Source of the DNA: an uncultured Actinomycetes bacterium
GTDB taxonomy: Bacteria > Actinomycetota > Acidimicrobiia > Acidimicrobiales > Ilumatobacteraceae
NCBI GenBank assembly: GCA_937927625.1
Contig: CALBSD010000021.1
Span: 1 to 34,113 of the forward strand
Direction of reading: 5' to 3'
Length of the DNA: 34,113 nucleotides
The position numbers and the translations under genes were made by a program. This document shows positions 32,994 to 34,113 of the stretch, one piece after another (within the stretch, counting starts at the first letter, position 1; each line of letters opens with the position of its first letter). A model generated the notes under the pieces. That model was not told the origin of the DNA and made no database searches. It saw nothing but the letters and a program-made list of their open reading frames with translations.

Positions 32994-33011
32994 TGCAACA
33001 CCTCCTCTGGC

Positions 33012-33045
33012 ATACCTGATAATTCCGACTGCTTTAGTCAGGTAT
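33012..33045 (-). promoter_or_regulatory. Palindromic leader of the 46-aa peptide gene
   Basis: ATACCTGA (33012-33019) and TCAGGTAT (33038-33045) are exact inverted repeats. Inside them GACT (33027-33030) and AGTC (33036-33039) could form a competing smaller hairpin. On the minus strand the outer pair ends 18 bp before the start codon, so either an operator or an RNA switch in the leader is possible. Confidence 0.45.
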
Positions 33046-33092
33046 TAAATCAGACCCACTGCCCCGTCCGCAACCTGGAACCAGAAAATGAG

Positions 33093-33129
33093 AAAGGGCC
33101 CGCGGGGGGAAATCCCCAGCGAGCCCTTT
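33093..33129 (-). terminator. mdh terminator
   Basis: AAAGGGC (33093-33099) and GCCCTTT (33123-33129) close a hairpin with an inner GGGG/CCCC stem around AAAT. It lies 19 bp after the mdh stop codon on the minus strand. Confidence 0.85.
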
Positions 33130-33148
33130 TCGTTCGAATGAATCGAGA

Positions 33149-34113
33149 TTAGATGAGGCCGAGCTTCTTCACTTCGTCGCGCTCTTCGACCAGCTCTGCA
33201 ACAGATGCATCGATGCGTGCGCGGCTGAAGTCATCGATGTCGAGACCCTGAACGATGCTGTAGTTGCCGTCCTTGCAGACGCATGGGAACGACGAGATGA
33301 TGCCCTCTGGTACGCCGTAGCTGCCGTCTGAAGGAATCGCCATCGAGACCCAATCACCTTCTGGTGTGCCGAGTGCCCATGAGTTCATGTGATCAATGGC
33401 TGCGTTTGCTGCAGATGCTGCAGAAGACAATCCGCGTGCCTTGATGATTGCAGCGCCGCGCTTTGCAACGGTGGGGATGAAATCGTTTTCAATCCATGCC
33501 TGATCATTGACGAGCGCTGCTGCATTCTGACCATTGACTTCACAATGGAAAAGGTCTGGGTACTGCGTGCTGGAGTGGTTACCCCAAATGGTCATCTTCT
33601 TAATGTCGGTGACCGACTTGCCGACCTTTGTTGCCAACTGTGTCATTGCGCGGTTGTGGTCAAGGCGTGTCATTGCGGTGAAACGGCTTGGGTCGAGACC
33701 CTTTGCGTTGTTCATCGCGATGACTGCATTTGTATTTGCTGGGTTACCGACAACGAGAACTTTGACGTCCTTCTTTGCTGCAGCAGCAAGTGCCTGTCCC
33801 TGAGGCTTGAAGATGCCACCGTTTGCGCTGAGAAGATCGCCGCGCTCCATGCCGTCCTTACGTGGCATAGCACCAACGAGGAACGCGGCATCAGCATCAC
33901 CGAATGCAGTCTCTGCATTGTCGGTACACACCACGCCAGCGAGCAATGGGAATGCGCAGTCGTCAAGTTCCATACGAACACCTTCGAGCGCACCAAGTGC
34001 AGGTGTGATTTCGAGGAGCTGCAGAATCACGGGAGTGTTAGGGCCGAAAACGGCACCTGAAGCGATACGGAAAAGGAGGCTGTAACCAATCTGGCCGGCT
34101 GCACCGGTGACGG
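33149..34113 (-). CDS. mdh: Malate dehydrogenase, 5' end outside the window
   Basis: This NAD-dependent malate dehydrogenase interconverts malate and oxaloacetate. The open frame continues to the right edge, so the start is not seen; the first visible residues VTGAAGQIGYSLLFRI are the dinucleotide-binding loop. Also visible: ELDDCAFPLL, VGAMPRKDGMERGDLL (substrate-binding Arg), VVGNPANTNA, RLDHNRA and IWGNHSSTQYPD with the catalytic His. It is of the cytosolic MDH type (type 2 of the LDH/MDH family). About 320 residues are present. An internal GTG at 34030 is not the start, because conserved sequence precedes it. Confidence 0.96.
   Translation of the reverse strand, partial: VTGAAGQIGYSLLFRIASGAVFGPNTPVILQLLEITPALGALEGVRMELDDCAFPLLAGVVCTDNAETAFGDADAAFLVGAMPRKDGMERGDLLSANGGIFKPQGQALAAAAKKDVKVLVVGNPANTNAVIAMNNAKGLDPSRFTAMTRLDHNRAMTQLATKVGKSVTDIKKMTIWGNHSSTQYPDLFHCEVNGQNAAALVNDQAWIENDFIPTVAKRGAAIIKARGLSSAASAANAAIDHMNSWALGTPEGDWVSMAIPSDGSYGVPEGIISSFPCVCKDGNYSIVQGLDIDDFSRARIDASVAELVEERDEVKKLGLI

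Noticed and set aside
33389..34060. Plus-strand frame of 223 codons opposite mdh
   Set aside because: It is antisense to conserved malate dehydrogenase motifs; the Cys-rich translation has no family features.
1..34113. CRISPR array, tRNA or rRNA genes
   Set aside because: No regularly spaced repeats and no tRNA cloverleaf or rRNA signature were seen on reading either strand.

Overview
The window looks like a chromosomal segment of a moderate-GC actinobacterium, most likely of the Acidimicrobiia type. The evidence is two WhiB-family regulators, a SenX3/RegX3/PhoU phosphate module beside Ppk and Ppx, a DUF2342 protein, MreB, a single-subunit TatA and an sdhCAB operon with a long five-helix SdhC. 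This taxonomic placement is inferred from gene content. Genes are packed very tightly, with several stop-to-stop contacts and ATGA/GTGA/TAATG overlaps.

Layout. 1-2859: a truncated sugar-dehydrogenase lipoprotein faces a coupled moaE - small membrane protein - mreB unit. 2945-6142: a membrane-anchored protein of unknown role, a DUF2342 protein with an altered HExxH motif, and a convergent MFS transporter. 6152-12762: the phosphate/polyphosphate block (phoU-senX3-regX3, with ppx upstream on the same strand and divergent ppk); a candidate Pho-box-like repeat lies between ppx and ppk. 12826-14989: a small unknown protein, two WhiB-like regulators, TatA and a formiminotransferase-like protein; the leader of the first WhiB gene holds two perfect DnaA-box sequences and several inverted repeats. 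15111-19425: a VWA protein and its AAA+ ATPase partner, with a stand-alone class III cyclase and a small membrane protein between them. 19473-25582: accessory region. 25631-34113: core energy metabolism (sdhCAB, membrane pyrophosphatase, mdh) plus a DedA protein, an SCP2-like protein and a short secreted peptide.

The most interesting part is the accessory region. A 2.4-kb AT-rich cassette (about 23187-25582) lies between two 90-bp direct repeats, 82/90 identical by eye. Each repeat contains the last codons of sdhB plus its terminator, so the cassette was apparently inserted at the sdhB 3' end and left behind a 13-codon sdhB fragment. It holds two overlapping genes: a NUDIX protein resembling the SMODS-associated (Cap16-type) NUDIX domain, and a multi-pass membrane protein with a tandem duplication of a PemK/MazF-like domain. 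No CD-NTase, integrase or antitoxin is visible. I propose it as a candidate two-gene defence or toxin cassette. Next to it are a NERD-nuclease/SF1-helicase gene and an unknown acidic-tailed protein preceded by a perfect 16-bp palindrome, which suggests an insertion hotspot.

How the genes work together: SenX3/RegX3/PhoU sense phosphate and probably act on the polyphosphate enzymes; SDH and malate dehydrogenase are TCA enzymes; the pyrophosphatase has the K+-independent signature and would couple pyrophosphate hydrolysis to proton pumping.
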